NCBI RefSeq assembly: GCF_900176425.1
Contig: NZ_FWXS01000004.1
Span: 237,323 to 301,322, forward strand
Source: Moheibacter sediminis
GTDB lineage: Bacteria > Bacteroidota > Bacteroidia > Flavobacteriales > Weeksellaceae
Length of the DNA stretch: 64,000 nt
Direction: 5' to 3'
Made by a program: the position numbers and the translations under genes. This document shows positions 36,893-47,007 of this stretch, one piece after another. A model generated the notes under the pieces. It did no database searches. It saw only the letters and a program-made list of their open reading frames with translations, and was not told the DNA's origin. Each line of letters starts with the position of its first letter. Within the stretch, counting starts at the first letter, position 1.

Positions 36893-38017
36893 ATGAGTTT
36901 TATATATCTCCTCATATTTGTACTTATACTTTTTTCTACTCTCTACGAAATGTATGGGAATCAGGAAGTAAGCAAACCTTGGTATTATACCATTGTGACA
37001 ATTATGATCTTAACGGCTGGTCTGGCTTGGGGTATCAGTCCTGACTGGATTTCTTATTGGAATACATTTGAAGGAGCGGCAATCGTTAGTTTTGGAGCTT
37101 TATCCGATTTGTCAGAAAAACTAGATATGGAAGTTGGATATCTTTACATTAATAAGATAATCAGTAGCATAGGTCTGGGGTATGGAAGTTTTGTGCTCAT
37201 TTTAGCCATAGTATCAATTTATTTAAAAACTTCCACCATTTTTAAATACAGTGGATATGTATTTTTAGGATTGCTGATGTATATGGTTTCCATTTACTTT
37301 TATGAAGATCAGATTCAAGTCCGGCAAGGACTGGCAAATGCTATAACCATATTTTCTGTCCGTTATATAATCGACAGGAAGCTTTATCCGTTTTTAATCT
37401 GCATGGTACTAGCATTTCTTATGCATAAATCATCCATCGTATTTGTTTTTGCATATTGGATTGTTTTGATCAAATTCAACAGAAATTGGGTTATCATCAC
37501 TATAAGTCTAGCAATAATTGCAAGTTTAACAGGTGTTAGTTTATTGATAGATGGACTATTACAACTTCTACCTTTCGGTATAGGGGATAAATATGATGCT
37601 TATAATACTCAGGGGCTTCAAAGTGCAGAAAGTAGTTTACTGGGAGTAATTGTTAAAGTTTTGACCGTATTGGCAGTAGTGCTTTTTGATAAGCAGGCAT
37701 CAGAAAATGACGTTTACTATCCTTATTTCCGAAACCTTTACATATTTGGAGTTGCCATGTATTTCTTTTTTGGCGGTGGTATTTTTGCATTAAGGCTTCC
37801 AAATTTCTATCTTATTTTTATAGCCTTCATGGTTCCGAGAATGATTTTTGCATTGAAAGAAAATGCGGCTCTCAAAAATTTCATCTACATAACTTTTCTG
37901 GCATACAACATGGCATTGTTTGTACATGTGAATAACAATACCAAGGACAAAGCAGGGTTTTCTTACTATAGAACTATTTTTGACGACCGAGCGACCTACT
38001 CTTTTTTTCTTGATTAA
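36893..38017 (+). CDS. EpsG-like polysaccharide polymerase (Wzy function)
   Basis: The 374-residue protein is an integral membrane protein with about ten helices. The EpsG-type N-terminus (LLIFVLILFSTLYEMYGN), LTAGLAWGISPDWISYWNTF, YEDQIQVRQGLANAI and HKSSIVFVFAYWI match the family that polymerises lipid-linked repeat units on the periplasmic side. It is the only Wzy-like candidate in the locus. No Wzx flippase is visible beside it, which is unusual for this pathway. Confidence 0.87.
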   Translation: MSFIYLLIFVLILFSTLYEMYGNQEVSKPWYYTIVTIMILTAGLAWGISPDWISYWNTFEGAAIVSFGALSDLSEKLDMEVGYLYINKIISSIGLGYGSFVLILAIVSIYLKTSTIFKYSGYVFLGLLMYMVSIYFYEDQIQVRQGLANAITIFSVRYIIDRKLYPFLICMVLAFLMHKSSIVFVFAYWIVLIKFNRNWVIITISLAIIASLTGVSLLIDGLLQLLPFGIGDKYDAYNTQGLQSAESSLLGVIVKVLTVLAVVLFDKQASENDVYYPYFRNLYIFGVAMYFFFGGGIFALRLPNFYLIFIAFMVPRMIFALKENAALKNFIYITFLAYNMALFVHVNNNTKDKAGFSYYRTIFDDRATYSFFLD

Positions 38018-38038
38018 TGCATCTAGAATCCCAAACCT

Positions 38039-39253
38039 ATGATATCTGAAATACAAAAAAAAAAATGCGTTTTACTTCTTAGCAGAACTCCAGCTCCACC
38101 GATAAGCGGCTATAAAATAAAGACATATAATTTGGTGAAAATCCTATCTGAACTTTATGATTTAACTGTCATCATTGTAACAGATGAGCCTGAGAATAAT
38201 GAAAATATAGAATTCTTAAAAAAGCACTCAAAGCACTATTTATATTTTACTTTTCCAAAATGGAGATTTTATTGGAATACGCTGAAAGGTTTGCTGTTTA
38301 GTTCAAATCCTCTTCAGGTCTCTTATTATAAATTTAATTCAGTTCATAAAAAACTTGCGTCAATAATCAGAGAAGCAGATATAATTGTCCCAAGCCTTAC
38401 CCGTACAACGGAATATGTTTTAAATCAGCCAAGAAAATCAAATTCAGTAATTATTTTCGATACAGTAGACTCTTATGCATTGGGTTATGCCCGTGCAATA
38501 AGTAAAACAAAATCATTTTTGTGGAAAAATATTTATTCCATAGAATCGCATAGATTACACAAATATGAAAAAGAAATTATTTCTCAGGCCAATGCTTCTT
38601 TATTAGTAAATAAAGAAGAAACAGAATATTGGAAAAAATATGGAAATTCTTTACTAATGCCCAATGGTGTAAAGGAAGAATTGTATAATTATGATTTGGT
38701 AAATACGCCTGAAAACGCCATAGCATTTTTTGGTAAAATGGATTATCCACCCAATATCGATGCGGTAAAATGGTATGCTAAAAACGTACTTCCTTTTTTA
38801 CCTGCTGAGGTGAAATTTTACATAGTCGGAGGTTCACCCGGTAAAAGCATCCTGAAGCTTGAAAATCAATATAAAAATATAGAAGTTACTGGATATTTGG
38901 ACAATCCTTACGATTTATTGAGCAAATGTTTAGCAGTTGTTGCACCGATGCAAACAGGCGGAGGAATTCAAAACAAAGTTCTTGAAACTATGGCTTTAGG
39001 GCAAGTCAACATCCTTTCCTCACTGGCGGCGAATCCTATTGGAGGTGTCGATAAGAAAGATTTTCTGATTGCAGAAACAGCTGAAGAACATATTGAATTT
39101 GTCAAACTCATGTACTCCAATCCATTGCTTCGAAATGAAATAGGCAATAATGCGAGAAATCTTATTAAACAAAATTTCTCTTGGGAAAAAAACAAAAAGA
39201 GTCTAAAAGAAATTGTTGAAGAACAATTTGCAAATCAAAACACGAAAAATTGA
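38039..39253 (+). CDS. GT4-type glycosyltransferase (exopolysaccharide type)
   Basis: The 404-residue GT-B protein resembles sugar transferases of the Stp2/PEP-CTERM exopolysaccharide group: SRTPAPPISGYKIKTYNLVK near the start, IIFDTVDSYALGYA, PNGVKEELYN, FFGKMDYPPNIDAVKWY and PMQTGGGIQNKVLETMALG near the C-terminus. The single-glutamate donor site fits this subgroup. It follows the polymerase gene by 21 nt. Confidence 0.88.
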   Translation: MISEIQKKKCVLLLSRTPAPPISGYKIKTYNLVKILSELYDLTVIIVTDEPENNENIEFLKKHSKHYLYFTFPKWRFYWNTLKGLLFSSNPLQVSYYKFNSVHKKLASIIREADIIVPSLTRTTEYVLNQPRKSNSVIIFDTVDSYALGYARAISKTKSFLWKNIYSIESHRLHKYEKEIISQANASLLVNKEETEYWKKYGNSLLMPNGVKEELYNYDLVNTPENAIAFFGKMDYPPNIDAVKWYAKNVLPFLPAEVKFYIVGGSPGKSILKLENQYKNIEVTGYLDNPYDLLSKCLAVVAPMQTGGGIQNKVLETMALGQVNILSSLAANPIGGVDKKDFLIAETAEEHIEFVKLMYSNPLLRNEIGNNARNLIKQNFSWEKNKKSLKEIVEEQFANQNTKN

Positions 39254-39306
39254 TTGTATGATTCTCTATAATTTACCAAATATTCAAATACTAATTCTTT
39301 AAACTC

Positions 39307-40302
39307 ATGAAAATAACAATCATCGGAGGATCAGGTTTTGTAGGTTCAAGGCTCATAGAAGAACTTAAAAAATCAGAAAATAACATCCTTACAAATATAG
39401 ACAAGCAAAAAAGCCCCTTCTACAATAACATAACAACTATTGCCAATGTTTTGGACAAAGAAGCAATTTCTCAAAAATTAGCCGGACAAGACTTAGTTGT
39501 TCTTTTGGCTGCAGAGCATCGTGATGATGTTACTCCAAAAACTTTGTATTATGATGTCAACGTACAAGGTATGAAAAATGTATTGGAAGCGATGGATGAC
39601 AATAACATAAGGCGAATTGTATTTACAAGTTCAGTAGCGGTTTATGGATTAAATAAAAAAAATCCTGATGAAAACCATACTGTCGATCCTTTTAATGAAT
39701 ATGGGATTACCAAATGGCAAGCCGAACAGGTTTTAGAAGAATGGCATAAAAATGATAGCTCCAAAAATGTAAATATTCTCAGACCGACGGTGATTTTTGG
39801 TGAGCGAAATCGTGGTAATGTTTACAATTTATTGAAGCAGATCAGTTCCGGAAAGTTTATGATGATCGGCAATGGAAACAATCAAAAATCGATGGCTTAC
39901 GTAGGGAATATTGTAAGTTTTATGAAATTTCTAATTGAAAATAAATCTGTAGGTTATAATGTCTTTAATTATATCGACAAACCTGATTTTACCATGAATG
40001 AATTGGTATTGCACATCAGTAAAGTGTTGGATAAAAAAATACCCACTACAAAAATTCCATTAGCGCTAGGAATGCTTGGAGGATATGGCTTTGATATATT
40101 AGCAAAAATTTCAGGAAAGAAGCTAAGTGTCAGCAGCGTACGTGTAAAAAAGTTTTGTGCTACCACTCAGTTCGATGCAGGTAAAGTTTCAAAGACAGGA
40201 TTTGTCCCTCCCTTTACACTTGGTGAAGGTTTAGAGAGAACTTTAACTTATGAATTTGTAGAAAAACGAACTGATGCCGATATTACTTTTATCACAGAGT
40301 AA
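39307..40302 (+). CDS. NAD-dependent sugar epimerase/dehydratase (WbpV/QuiC-like SDR)
   Basis: The 331-residue extended SDR has TIIGGSGFVGSRLIEEL, VFTSSVAVYGLN and YGITKW as catalytic tyrosine/lysine motif. It most resembles nucleotide-sugar reductases/epimerases used in O-antigen synthesis (WbpV, QuiC type). The C-terminus has ISGKKLSVSSVRVKKFC. It ends the plus-strand run; 53 nt separate it from the previous gene and 220 nt from the next. Confidence 0.83.
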   Translation: MKITIIGGSGFVGSRLIEELKKSENNILTNIDKQKSPFYNNITTIANVLDKEAISQKLAGQDLVVLLAAEHRDDVTPKTLYYDVNVQGMKNVLEAMDDNNIRRIVFTSSVAVYGLNKKNPDENHTVDPFNEYGITKWQAEQVLEEWHKNDSSKNVNILRPTVIFGERNRGNVYNLLKQISSGKFMMIGNGNNQKSMAYVGNIVSFMKFLIENKSVGYNVFNYIDKPDFTMNELVLHISKVLDKKIPTTKIPLALGMLGGYGFDILAKISGKKLSVSSVRVKKFCATTQFDAGKVSKTGFVPPFTLGEGLERTLTYEFVEKRTDADITFITE

Positions 40303-40427
40303 TTTATAATCCTTACTTATAATGTTTTGATTTTTTTGTGAATTATTCATTTAACTTCTATAATTTAAATGAATTGATTAAAGTTCAATAAACTATTATT
40401 TAATGTTTTAACTAAAATTTAATTTGT

Positions 40428-40435
40428 TACTTTTG
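40428..40435 (+). promoter_or_regulatory. -7 box before the 1461-residue surface protein gene
   Basis: TACTTTTG matches TAnnTTTG. It implies a leader of about 85 nt, the longest seen for a gene in this window. In the leader CCTGTT (40456-40461) is complementary to AACAGG (40513-40518), which ends just before the ATG at 40523. No gene is seen in the 220-bp gap 40303-40522. Confidence 0.5.
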
Positions 40436-40522
40436 TAATTGAAACAAACCTCAAGCCTGTTGTAAGTTTCTCACTATCACACTTATCTGATGATTTTGTA
40501 TTAATGCCTCTTAACAGGTTAT

Positions 40523-43500
40523 ATGAGGGTTATCAGAGTTTTATTCTTAGTCATTTTCTTGATGACTGTCAGTTCGCAAGGGCAGTCCGTAGATTACACA
40601 CGCGCGCCAAATAGTTACATTTTTGATATAAATTTTGCCCAACAAAATGGGAAAGGAGGCTTGATGATACCTGTAAAAAAGGCCTATGAAGTCTGGGCAT
40701 CTAATGAGTATTTAACCCAAGATGGCATAAATATCCCAATTCCGCAAGGACAAGGATCAGCATCACTCTATTGGGAAGATGTCCCAGGTTTGATCCGTTC
40801 TGTAGAATTGGTAGGTGCGGGAGAAGCTTCCAAAATCAAAGTAATGATTGATCAGGCCAAGGGAAAAGGAAATGCTTTGGTAGCCTTCAAAATCGAAGGA
40901 GAAGTTTACTGGAGCTGGCATATTTGGATAACCGACGACCCTTCGGATGGAGTTGTTTATTCACAAGAATTTGAAACAGATATTGATCTCGTGCGGTTTG
41001 ATCCAAAGTATATGGATAGAAATCTAGGGGCATTGAACAACCAATTTTTAGGAGACGACTGGCACAAATCAGCTGGACTTATGTACCAATGGGGTAGAAA
41101 AGATCCCTTTCCGACAATGGTTTATAAAGATTTTTCCTTTTATGAATTAAATGGAGAAGATATAGGCACTATGAGACACAAAGATGCAATCGACACTCCT
41201 ACTTCTACGAAATTCAAAGATGATTTCCTAAGACCTTATGATGAAATTGAAAAAAATATCAGTTTTTCAGTCAGAAATCCTCTTACTTACATAAGCAATA
41301 CAGATGATGATCCTTACACAGAGCCCAATGGAACAAACGGAACCTGGTTCTCTAAACAACAATACCGAAACGCCACTACAGCATGGGATTTGTGGGGAGA
41401 TAATTACAGAGGAGATATGAGCAACGCGAGCAGTTCCAATACCACACTTGCAAATGACAGTAAGTCCTACGAACTCAAATCCCCTTATGATCCTTGTCCA
41501 AATGGCTGGAGAATTCCATCATTTTATGGGAGGATAACCTCTAATAATAACCATAGTCCGTGGGGAAGAAAAAATAGCGGAGGTAACGATGCGGCCAACC
41601 CTTTACACTCGTTTTTATATCCAAATACCTATAATCCGGTTTTAAATGGTGTAAAAGTATACATAGGATTGGGTATGGATTTTACAGAGGTTCCAAATAG
41701 AAATCTCGGAATCATGCCCATTGCCGGAAATATGGAATACTATCCCAATATAGTTTCTCCGACTTCTATTCCTCATACTGAATATCAAGATGAGGCAGCA
41801 GACGGAGCATTATGGTCAGCTACTTATGGACAGGGAGGAGCCAAAATGTATAAAATGATTGCTGATTTGTATAAAGATCCATTTAATGAAAATTCCCCTG
41901 CCAATGCCGTTTTTGCAACATCTTCTACGCGTCCGAAAGAAGGAAATGCTCTGCGTTGTATGCAAGATCCCAATATGCATAAAATAGGTTCTTTTGAAAC
42001 GGAATATGTTGATGGTGATGTTGTTAATTATACCGAAGGAATTGATAATCCCAACAGTTACATTATCTCTTTAGGGCAATTAATTCAAACAATCCCCGTA
42101 AATAAAGCATTTGCTGTTTATAATCAATACTTGACAGATCATGAAATGCTGTCTGACAATGATTTGAAAGCAAATGTTTATTGGACAACTAATTCACAGT
42201 TAGTCAGTAAAGTATATTTGATACCCGATGATTCAGATCCTTCAGATATGAAAAAATCAAGCATTGTAGTAGAACTCAATCCGGAACAAACCGGAAATGC
42301 AGTTATTTCTTTACACAATGGCGACATTACCAATCCTGTAAATTGGAGCTGGCACATTTGGGTGCCACAAAGTCAAATTAATAAAATTACTTACACTACG
42401 GAAGAAATAATTCCCGCAAATTACAATTTTGTAAATTTAACCAATAGCAGAAACCCTCCGCTCACTACTACTTTTATGGATAGGAATTTAGGAGCAATTG
42501 AAGCTTTTCCTCACTCGGATGATCCAGACTTAGAAAGTAAGGCAGAAAGGTCAGGAGGTTTTTACTATCAGTGGGGACGAAAAGATCCTATACCAACATT
42601 TACAAATCCCGGAGCTGCTGTATATAATATATTCAAAGGTACAAGTGTGAATGCTCAGGGAGAAGTAACTTATGATGAATTAAATTTAGATTCCTATAAT
42701 TCAGAATATACCTCAGATTATACAAATTACAGTTCCGTGGCAGGAGTTTCTGAAAGCGACAGAAAGTCAATCAAAATCAGTAAGATAATGAAGTTTTCAT
42801 CTCAAAACCCAATGACCTATTTGTACCAGAATGGAGAAGGAATTAAAGATTGGTTGTCTGATGAATTGGGATATGGGCAGGAAAGGTGGGGCCATGGAAC
42901 ATCTAAATCTCCATTTGATCCTTGTCCGGCAGGTTGGCGTGTTCCAGACATGACTTTTGTTTTTACAGAATACAGAGGAAGCTCACCTTGGTTCAATGGG
43001 AAAAAATTAAGTTCTCAACAAGCAAATCCACACTTTTTAGGAAGTCATTATGGAGGCTCACCTGTAACTAACGGAAACATTACTTTAGGATGGATTTTTA
43101 ATGATCCTTTGTACAATGTAGGAAACTATCCCGCAACCGGAATCCGTTCGGATGGAAATACCATCCAGGGAATTGGTTTCCAGACAGGAATTTGGACTGC
43201 ATCAGTTTCCATGAGGCAGCAATCTAATGCATTTGCATTTAGAATTAGAAGAGAAACAAATGGAGATTATCGTGTAACCTCAGCTGGAAGTTTTTCTCCA
43301 CAGAATGGGATGAATGTACGTTGTTCTGTTGATGAACCAAGATATACAGGGGAGCAAATTTGCCCTGGTACAACTTGGAATGGGTCAAACTGGAGCAATG
43401 GAATTCCGGATTTAAATAAGAAAGCAATCATCAATGGAACCCTTATTCTTTCATCGGATTTAGAAGCCTGTGAACTGGAAGTTATGAATAATGGTAATTT

Positions 43501-44908
43501 ATTAATCCCCTCAGGATTTACATTTACAGTAAAAGGAATTGTAATTAACAATGCTTCTGCAGAAAGTTTCATTGTTTCCAGCGGAGCAAATTTAATTCAA
43601 CAAGAAAATATTGAAAACATCGGACCGATTACAGTTCGACGTGACAACCAGCCATTCAAAAGATTAGATTATACTATGTGGTCTTCTCCGGTCTCCGGAC
43701 AGCAACTGCAGGCTTTCTCTCCTATGACTTTGCCCAATCGCATAACAACTTATGAGGGTATTCTTTCTTATGTGGCAGTTCCTGATGTAACTGTAAATTT
43801 TTTAAAAGGAAAAGGATATATGTTCAGAGCCCCCAATAACTGGAGTGCTACTCCGGAGATATATTCAGGAGAGTTTAAAGGAGTTCCTTTTAATGGAGAC
43901 ATTATACTTCCAACACATCCTGAAAATCATACCTCAATCGGAAACCCTTACCCTTCCAATATAAGTGCTGATGCGCTTATGCTGGAAAATCCCGGAATAT
44001 CTACTCTTTATTTTTGGACCAATGTCAATCCTGTTACAGGAGGAACTTACGCAGGAAATAATTATGCTACTTACACATTTTTAGGAGGCACTTCCTCTGG
44101 TGGAAATGTGATAGCGCCTAATGGGATAATCTCTGTAGGGCAAGGATTTTTAGTAGGAAGTTATTCTGCTGAAGTTATTTTTAGAAACCCAATGCGGGTT
44201 GATAATCAATCCATATTTTATAGAAACGAAGAACTTGAAAAACATAGGATGTGGCTGGATTTGAAAAATGAGGAAGAGTTTTATAACCAGATTATAATTG
44301 GTTATATGGACGGTGCCACCAATGGAATAGATAATCAGATAGACGGAAAGCATTTTGGATATCAAGGGTCGGCATTGTACAACCTAATCGGTGAAGAAAA
44401 ATTTACGATACAAGGACGTGCTTTACCTTTTCAGATATCAGATGTGGTGAAATTAGGTTTTAAAGCAGTGGAGGCTGGCAGATTCACTATTTTACTTTCC
44501 AATTTTGACGGATTGTTTACCGAAGGAGAATTTATGATTTATGTGAAAGACAATGATTTAAATCTAATTCATAATCTGATGGAATCTTCTTACACTTTTG
44601 AATCTCCATCGGGTGAATTCACAGAAAGGTTTGAAATAGTTTATCAGGAAGAATCAACTATGGCAGCAGAAGATATTATGAATGGATATGTACAGATTTA
44701 TACAAATAATAAAGATATAATCGTTGAGTCCAAAAATGAAAAAATAGTTTCTGTGGAATTATACGATTTGAATGGAAGGAAAATTAATTCAAATCAAAAT
44801 TTAAATACAAATTTTCATGAAATTAAATCCAATTCAAACGGAATTTGGGTGGTGAAAGTTCAAACACAGAATTCAGAAATGATAGTGAAAAAAATAATAA
44901 TTAAATAA
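40523..44908 (+). CDS. Large T9SS-secreted surface protein with duplicated domain
   Basis: The 1461-residue protein has a signal peptide (about 1-21), two related ~450-residue repeats, a C-terminal beta-rich module and a type A T9SS sorting domain. Repeat 1 has SYIFDINFA near 31, WSWHIWITDD near 130, YMDRNLGA at 163-170 and YQWGRKDPFP at 188-197; repeat 2 has SYIISLGQ near 511, NWSWHIWVP, FMDRNLGA near 651 and YQWGRKDPIP near 681. Each repeat later has DPCPNGWRIP/DPCPAGWRVP, as in FISUMP-like surface proteins of Bacteroidetes. The last ~80 residues end VVKVQTQNSEMIVKKIIIK. It probably sits on the cell surface; function unknown, adhesion possible. Confidence 0.85.
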   Translation: MRVIRVLFLVIFLMTVSSQGQSVDYTRAPNSYIFDINFAQQNGKGGLMIPVKKAYEVWASNEYLTQDGINIPIPQGQGSASLYWEDVPGLIRSVELVGAGEASKIKVMIDQAKGKGNALVAFKIEGEVYWSWHIWITDDPSDGVVYSQEFETDIDLVRFDPKYMDRNLGALNNQFLGDDWHKSAGLMYQWGRKDPFPTMVYKDFSFYELNGEDIGTMRHKDAIDTPTSTKFKDDFLRPYDEIEKNISFSVRNPLTYISNTDDDPYTEPNGTNGTWFSKQQYRNATTAWDLWGDNYRGDMSNASSSNTTLANDSKSYELKSPYDPCPNGWRIPSFYGRITSNNNHSPWGRKNSGGNDAANPLHSFLYPNTYNPVLNGVKVYIGLGMDFTEVPNRNLGIMPIAGNMEYYPNIVSPTSIPHTEYQDEAADGALWSATYGQGGAKMYKMIADLYKDPFNENSPANAVFATSSTRPKEGNALRCMQDPNMHKIGSFETEYVDGDVVNYTEGIDNPNSYIISLGQLIQTIPVNKAFAVYNQYLTDHEMLSDNDLKANVYWTTNSQLVSKVYLIPDDSDPSDMKKSSIVVELNPEQTGNAVISLHNGDITNPVNWSWHIWVPQSQINKITYTTEEIIPANYNFVNLTNSRNPPLTTTFMDRNLGAIEAFPHSDDPDLESKAERSGGFYYQWGRKDPIPTFTNPGAAVYNIFKGTSVNAQGEVTYDELNLDSYNSEYTSDYTNYSSVAGVSESDRKSIKISKIMKFSSQNPMTYLYQNGEGIKDWLSDELGYGQERWGHGTSKSPFDPCPAGWRVPDMTFVFTEYRGSSPWFNGKKLSSQQANPHFLGSHYGGSPVTNGNITLGWIFNDPLYNVGNYPATGIRSDGNTIQGIGFQTGIWTASVSMRQQSNAFAFRIRRETNGDYRVTSAGSFSPQNGMNVRCSVDEPRYTGEQICPGTTWNGSNWSNGIPDLNKKAIINGTLILSSDLEACELEVMNNGNLLIPSGFTFTVKGIVINNASAESFIVSSGANLIQQENIENIGPITVRRDNQPFKRLDYTMWSSPVSGQQLQAFSPMTLPNRITTYEGILSYVAVPDVTVNFLKGKGYMFRAPNNWSATPEIYSGEFKGVPFNGDIILPTHPENHTSIGNPYPSNISADALMLENPGISTLYFWTNVNPVTGGTYAGNNYATYTFLGGTSSGGNVIAPNGIISVGQGFLVGSYSAEVIFRNPMRVDNQSIFYRNEELEKHRMWLDLKNEEEFYNQIIIGYMDGATNGIDNQIDGKHFGYQGSALYNLIGEEKFTIQGRALPFQISDVVKLGFKAVEAGRFTILLSNFDGLFTEGEFMIYVKDNDLNLIHNLMESSYTFESPSGEFTERFEIVYQEESTMAAEDIMNGYVQIYTNNKDIIVESKNEKIVSVELYDLNGRKINSNQNLNTNFHEIKSNSNGIWVVKVQTQNSEMIVKKIIIK

Positions 44909-45001
44909 AACTACCATTTCTCTAAATATAAAATCCATATAAATTTATTTGTTGTTTTTAAACAAATTTTTAACAATCTGATTTAATATGACAGAATGAA
45001 T

Positions 45002-45009
45002 TATATTTG
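45002..45009 (+). promoter_or_regulatory. -7 box of the WecA-like gene
   Basis: TATATTTG matches TAnnTTTG and lies 28 nt before the ATG at 45038. Confidence 0.55.
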
Positions 45010-45037
45010 CTTTTAATCAACCATAGCCATACCAACG

Positions 45038-46165
45038 ATGAAAAGTTTTAACTTAGAGTCAATAGCTAATTTATTGGGATTTTCTTCTTTGTACCTGAAA
45101 GTAGTGATTTCTTTCTTGGTAGCTTTTATTTTGGTTTATTCTGCAATACCTAAAATTATCCGTGTTTCTTACCGAAAACAATTAATGGATGTACCGGGAA
45201 GCCGAAGCTCACATTCTAAAAAAGTACCTACATTGGGAGGCGTTGCTATCTATTTCGCAATTACTGTGGTTACAGCCATTTTCTCAGCAGAGATGCTTCA
45301 TAAAGATATTTTTTTCTCAGCAGCATTGGTAATGCTCTTTTTCATAGGGTTGATGGACGATTTGCTGATTGTAGCACCCAGAAAAAAACTTTATGCACAA
45401 GCCATAAGTGCTGTGATGATAATTGTAGGCTCAAACGTACGGATTCAGAGTCTTTTTGGATTAATGGGAATTTATGAACTTCCTTATCTGGTAAGCGTAA
45501 TTTTGACGACGATCGTCTTCATTATAATGATTAATTCATACAATCTGATTGATGGAATTGACGGGTTGGCAGGAGGAGTAGGCGTTTTGATTTCGCTTTG
45601 TTTTGTATTTATATTTTTTCGATTATATGATTATTCAACAGGTTTTCTGGCAATCGCCATGCTAGGTTCACTACTCGCTTTTTTGAAATTTAACCTGTCT
45701 GACCAATATAAGATTTTTATGGGTGATACGGGCTCTATGGTCGTCGGATACCTGATTTCTTTCATGGCAATTAAATTTATCAATATATCTTCTGCAGAAT
45801 GGATTTCAATCAGCAATGCACCCATCATAGCAGTAGCGATATTGATAGTTCCTATAATTGATACCATAAGTGTAATTATTATAAGAATTTCCCAAAAAAA
45901 ATCTCCTTTTTCGGCAGATAAAAACCACATACACCACAGAGTTTTGAAGCTCGGTTTTTCACATATGGGAACTTCAGTAATAATATGTTTGTCTAATGTT
46001 TTAATTATAATTTTTGCCTATTTACTCAGACATTTAAATATAAATTTAATGTTGTTTTTGGTAATTGCAGCAGCACTCATTTTATCATACCTGCCTCTTG
46101 TATTGGTAGAACGTATGAGCAAACAGAAAGAAAATAAAGCCTTAATTAACAATTCAAACAAATAA
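45038..46165 (+). CDS. WecA/TagO-like polyprenyl-phosphate GlcNAc-1-phosphate transferase
   Basis: The 375-residue protein has about eleven membrane helices and the family motifs GLMDDLLIVAPRKKL (near 102-116), NSYNLIDGIDGLAGG (about 166-180), FMGDTGSMVVGY (about 227-238) and KNHIHHRVLKLG. It transfers a HexNAc-phosphate to undecaprenyl phosphate at the cytoplasmic face, starting repeat-unit or O-antigen synthesis. It is the first gene of the assembly module. Confidence 0.93.
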   Translation: MKSFNLESIANLLGFSSLYLKVVISFLVAFILVYSAIPKIIRVSYRKQLMDVPGSRSSHSKKVPTLGGVAIYFAITVVTAIFSAEMLHKDIFFSAALVMLFFIGLMDDLLIVAPRKKLYAQAISAVMIIVGSNVRIQSLFGLMGIYELPYLVSVILTTIVFIIMINSYNLIDGIDGLAGGVGVLISLCFVFIFFRLYDYSTGFLAIAMLGSLLAFLKFNLSDQYKIFMGDTGSMVVGYLISFMAIKFINISSAEWISISNAPIIAVAILIVPIIDTISVIIIRISQKKSPFSADKNHIHHRVLKLGFSHMGTSVIICLSNVLIIIFAYLLRHLNINLMLFLVIAAALILSYLPLVLVERMSKQKENKALINNSNK

Positions 46166-46175
46166 TCAAAAACAC

Positions 46176-46183
46176 TATATTTG
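46176..46183 (+). promoter_or_regulatory. -7 box of the Wza-like gene
   Basis: TATATTTG matches TAnnTTTG, 22 nt before the TTG start at 46206 and 10 nt after the upstream stop codon. It could drive the wza-wzc-sugar transferase genes as one unit. Confidence 0.55.
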
Positions 46184-46205
46184 CCATTTAAAAAAATACA
46201 AAAAC

Positions 46206-46985
46206 TTGAAACCTATCAAAATTTTAATTTACTTTTTATTCTTTAGTTCATTGGCTGTTTCCTGTATTCCATTAAAGGATGTCAAGTACATCCAGCCCGA
46301 TTCAAGACTGAAACTCAATGAACATGGGATGATTGTTGAAAATCGCCCGCAATATCATCTCCAAAAAAATGACCAGATAAGCATTCGTATTTCTACCAGA
46401 AATCCAGAAATGTTAAGTATGTTTCAAGGATATACTTCCCAAGGGGGTGGAGCTGTTCAACAATCAGGCGGAATTAGAATACAGGAAGATGGAGCCATAG
46501 AGCTGCCTCGTTTGGGTAAAATTCATGTGGAAGGATTGATGTTGGAAGAGGCAAGAGAAAAAATTCAGACAGAATTTTATAAAATATTTAATCAAGAAGC
46601 AGCATATATTGAAGTAGTTATGCCCGGCATAAATTTTACAATAGTAGGAGAAGCTGCATCAGGAAACTATTTTATACCTCGATACGATTTTAACTTACTT
46701 GAAGCATTTGCAATGGCCGGGAATTTGTCAGATGTAGCAGACCGCAAAAACATACAAATCTTACGAACTACACCTGAAGGGTCTCATAGAGTACAGGTTG
46801 ACATCACCCAAGAGTCGATTATGAACTCGGAATATTTTTGGCTGCAACCAAATGATGTAATCATTATAAATCCTAAAAGACAGAAACAGTGGGGTATTGG
46901 TCTAAACCCTATTCAAACCATTGCAACTGTATTTGGGGCTTTGACTACTGTTATAGGTATGTATTTCTTTTTCAAGAATTTATAA
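46206..46985 (+). CDS. Wza-like polysaccharide export lipoprotein
   Basis: The 259-residue lipoprotein starts at a TTG and has lipobox AVSC (Cys 20). It carries the polysaccharide export domain (HLQKNDQISIRISTRNPEML, EDGAIELPRLGKIHVEG), an SLBB-like segment (GINFTIVGEAASGNYF), and a C-terminal hydrophobic helix (IATVFGALTTVIGMYFFF). It forms the outer-membrane pore for polysaccharide export in complex with the Wzc-type protein encoded next. Confidence 0.9.
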   Translation: MKPIKILIYFLFFSSLAVSCIPLKDVKYIQPDSRLKLNEHGMIVENRPQYHLQKNDQISIRISTRNPEMLSMFQGYTSQGGGAVQQSGGIRIQEDGAIELPRLGKIHVEGLMLEEAREKIQTEFYKIFNQEAAYIEVVMPGINFTIVGEAASGNYFIPRYDFNLLEAFAMAGNLSDVADRKNIQILRTTPEGSHRVQVDITQESIMNSEYFWLQPNDVIIINPKRQKQWGIGLNPIQTIATVFGALTTVIGMYFFFKNL

Positions 46986-47007
46986 TTAAACTGCTAAAAA
47001 AATAATT

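Noticed and set aside
36893..38017. EpsG-like protein as the missing Wzx flippase
   Set aside because: Its motifs and helix number fit polymerases, not MATE-type flippases with 12-14 helices.
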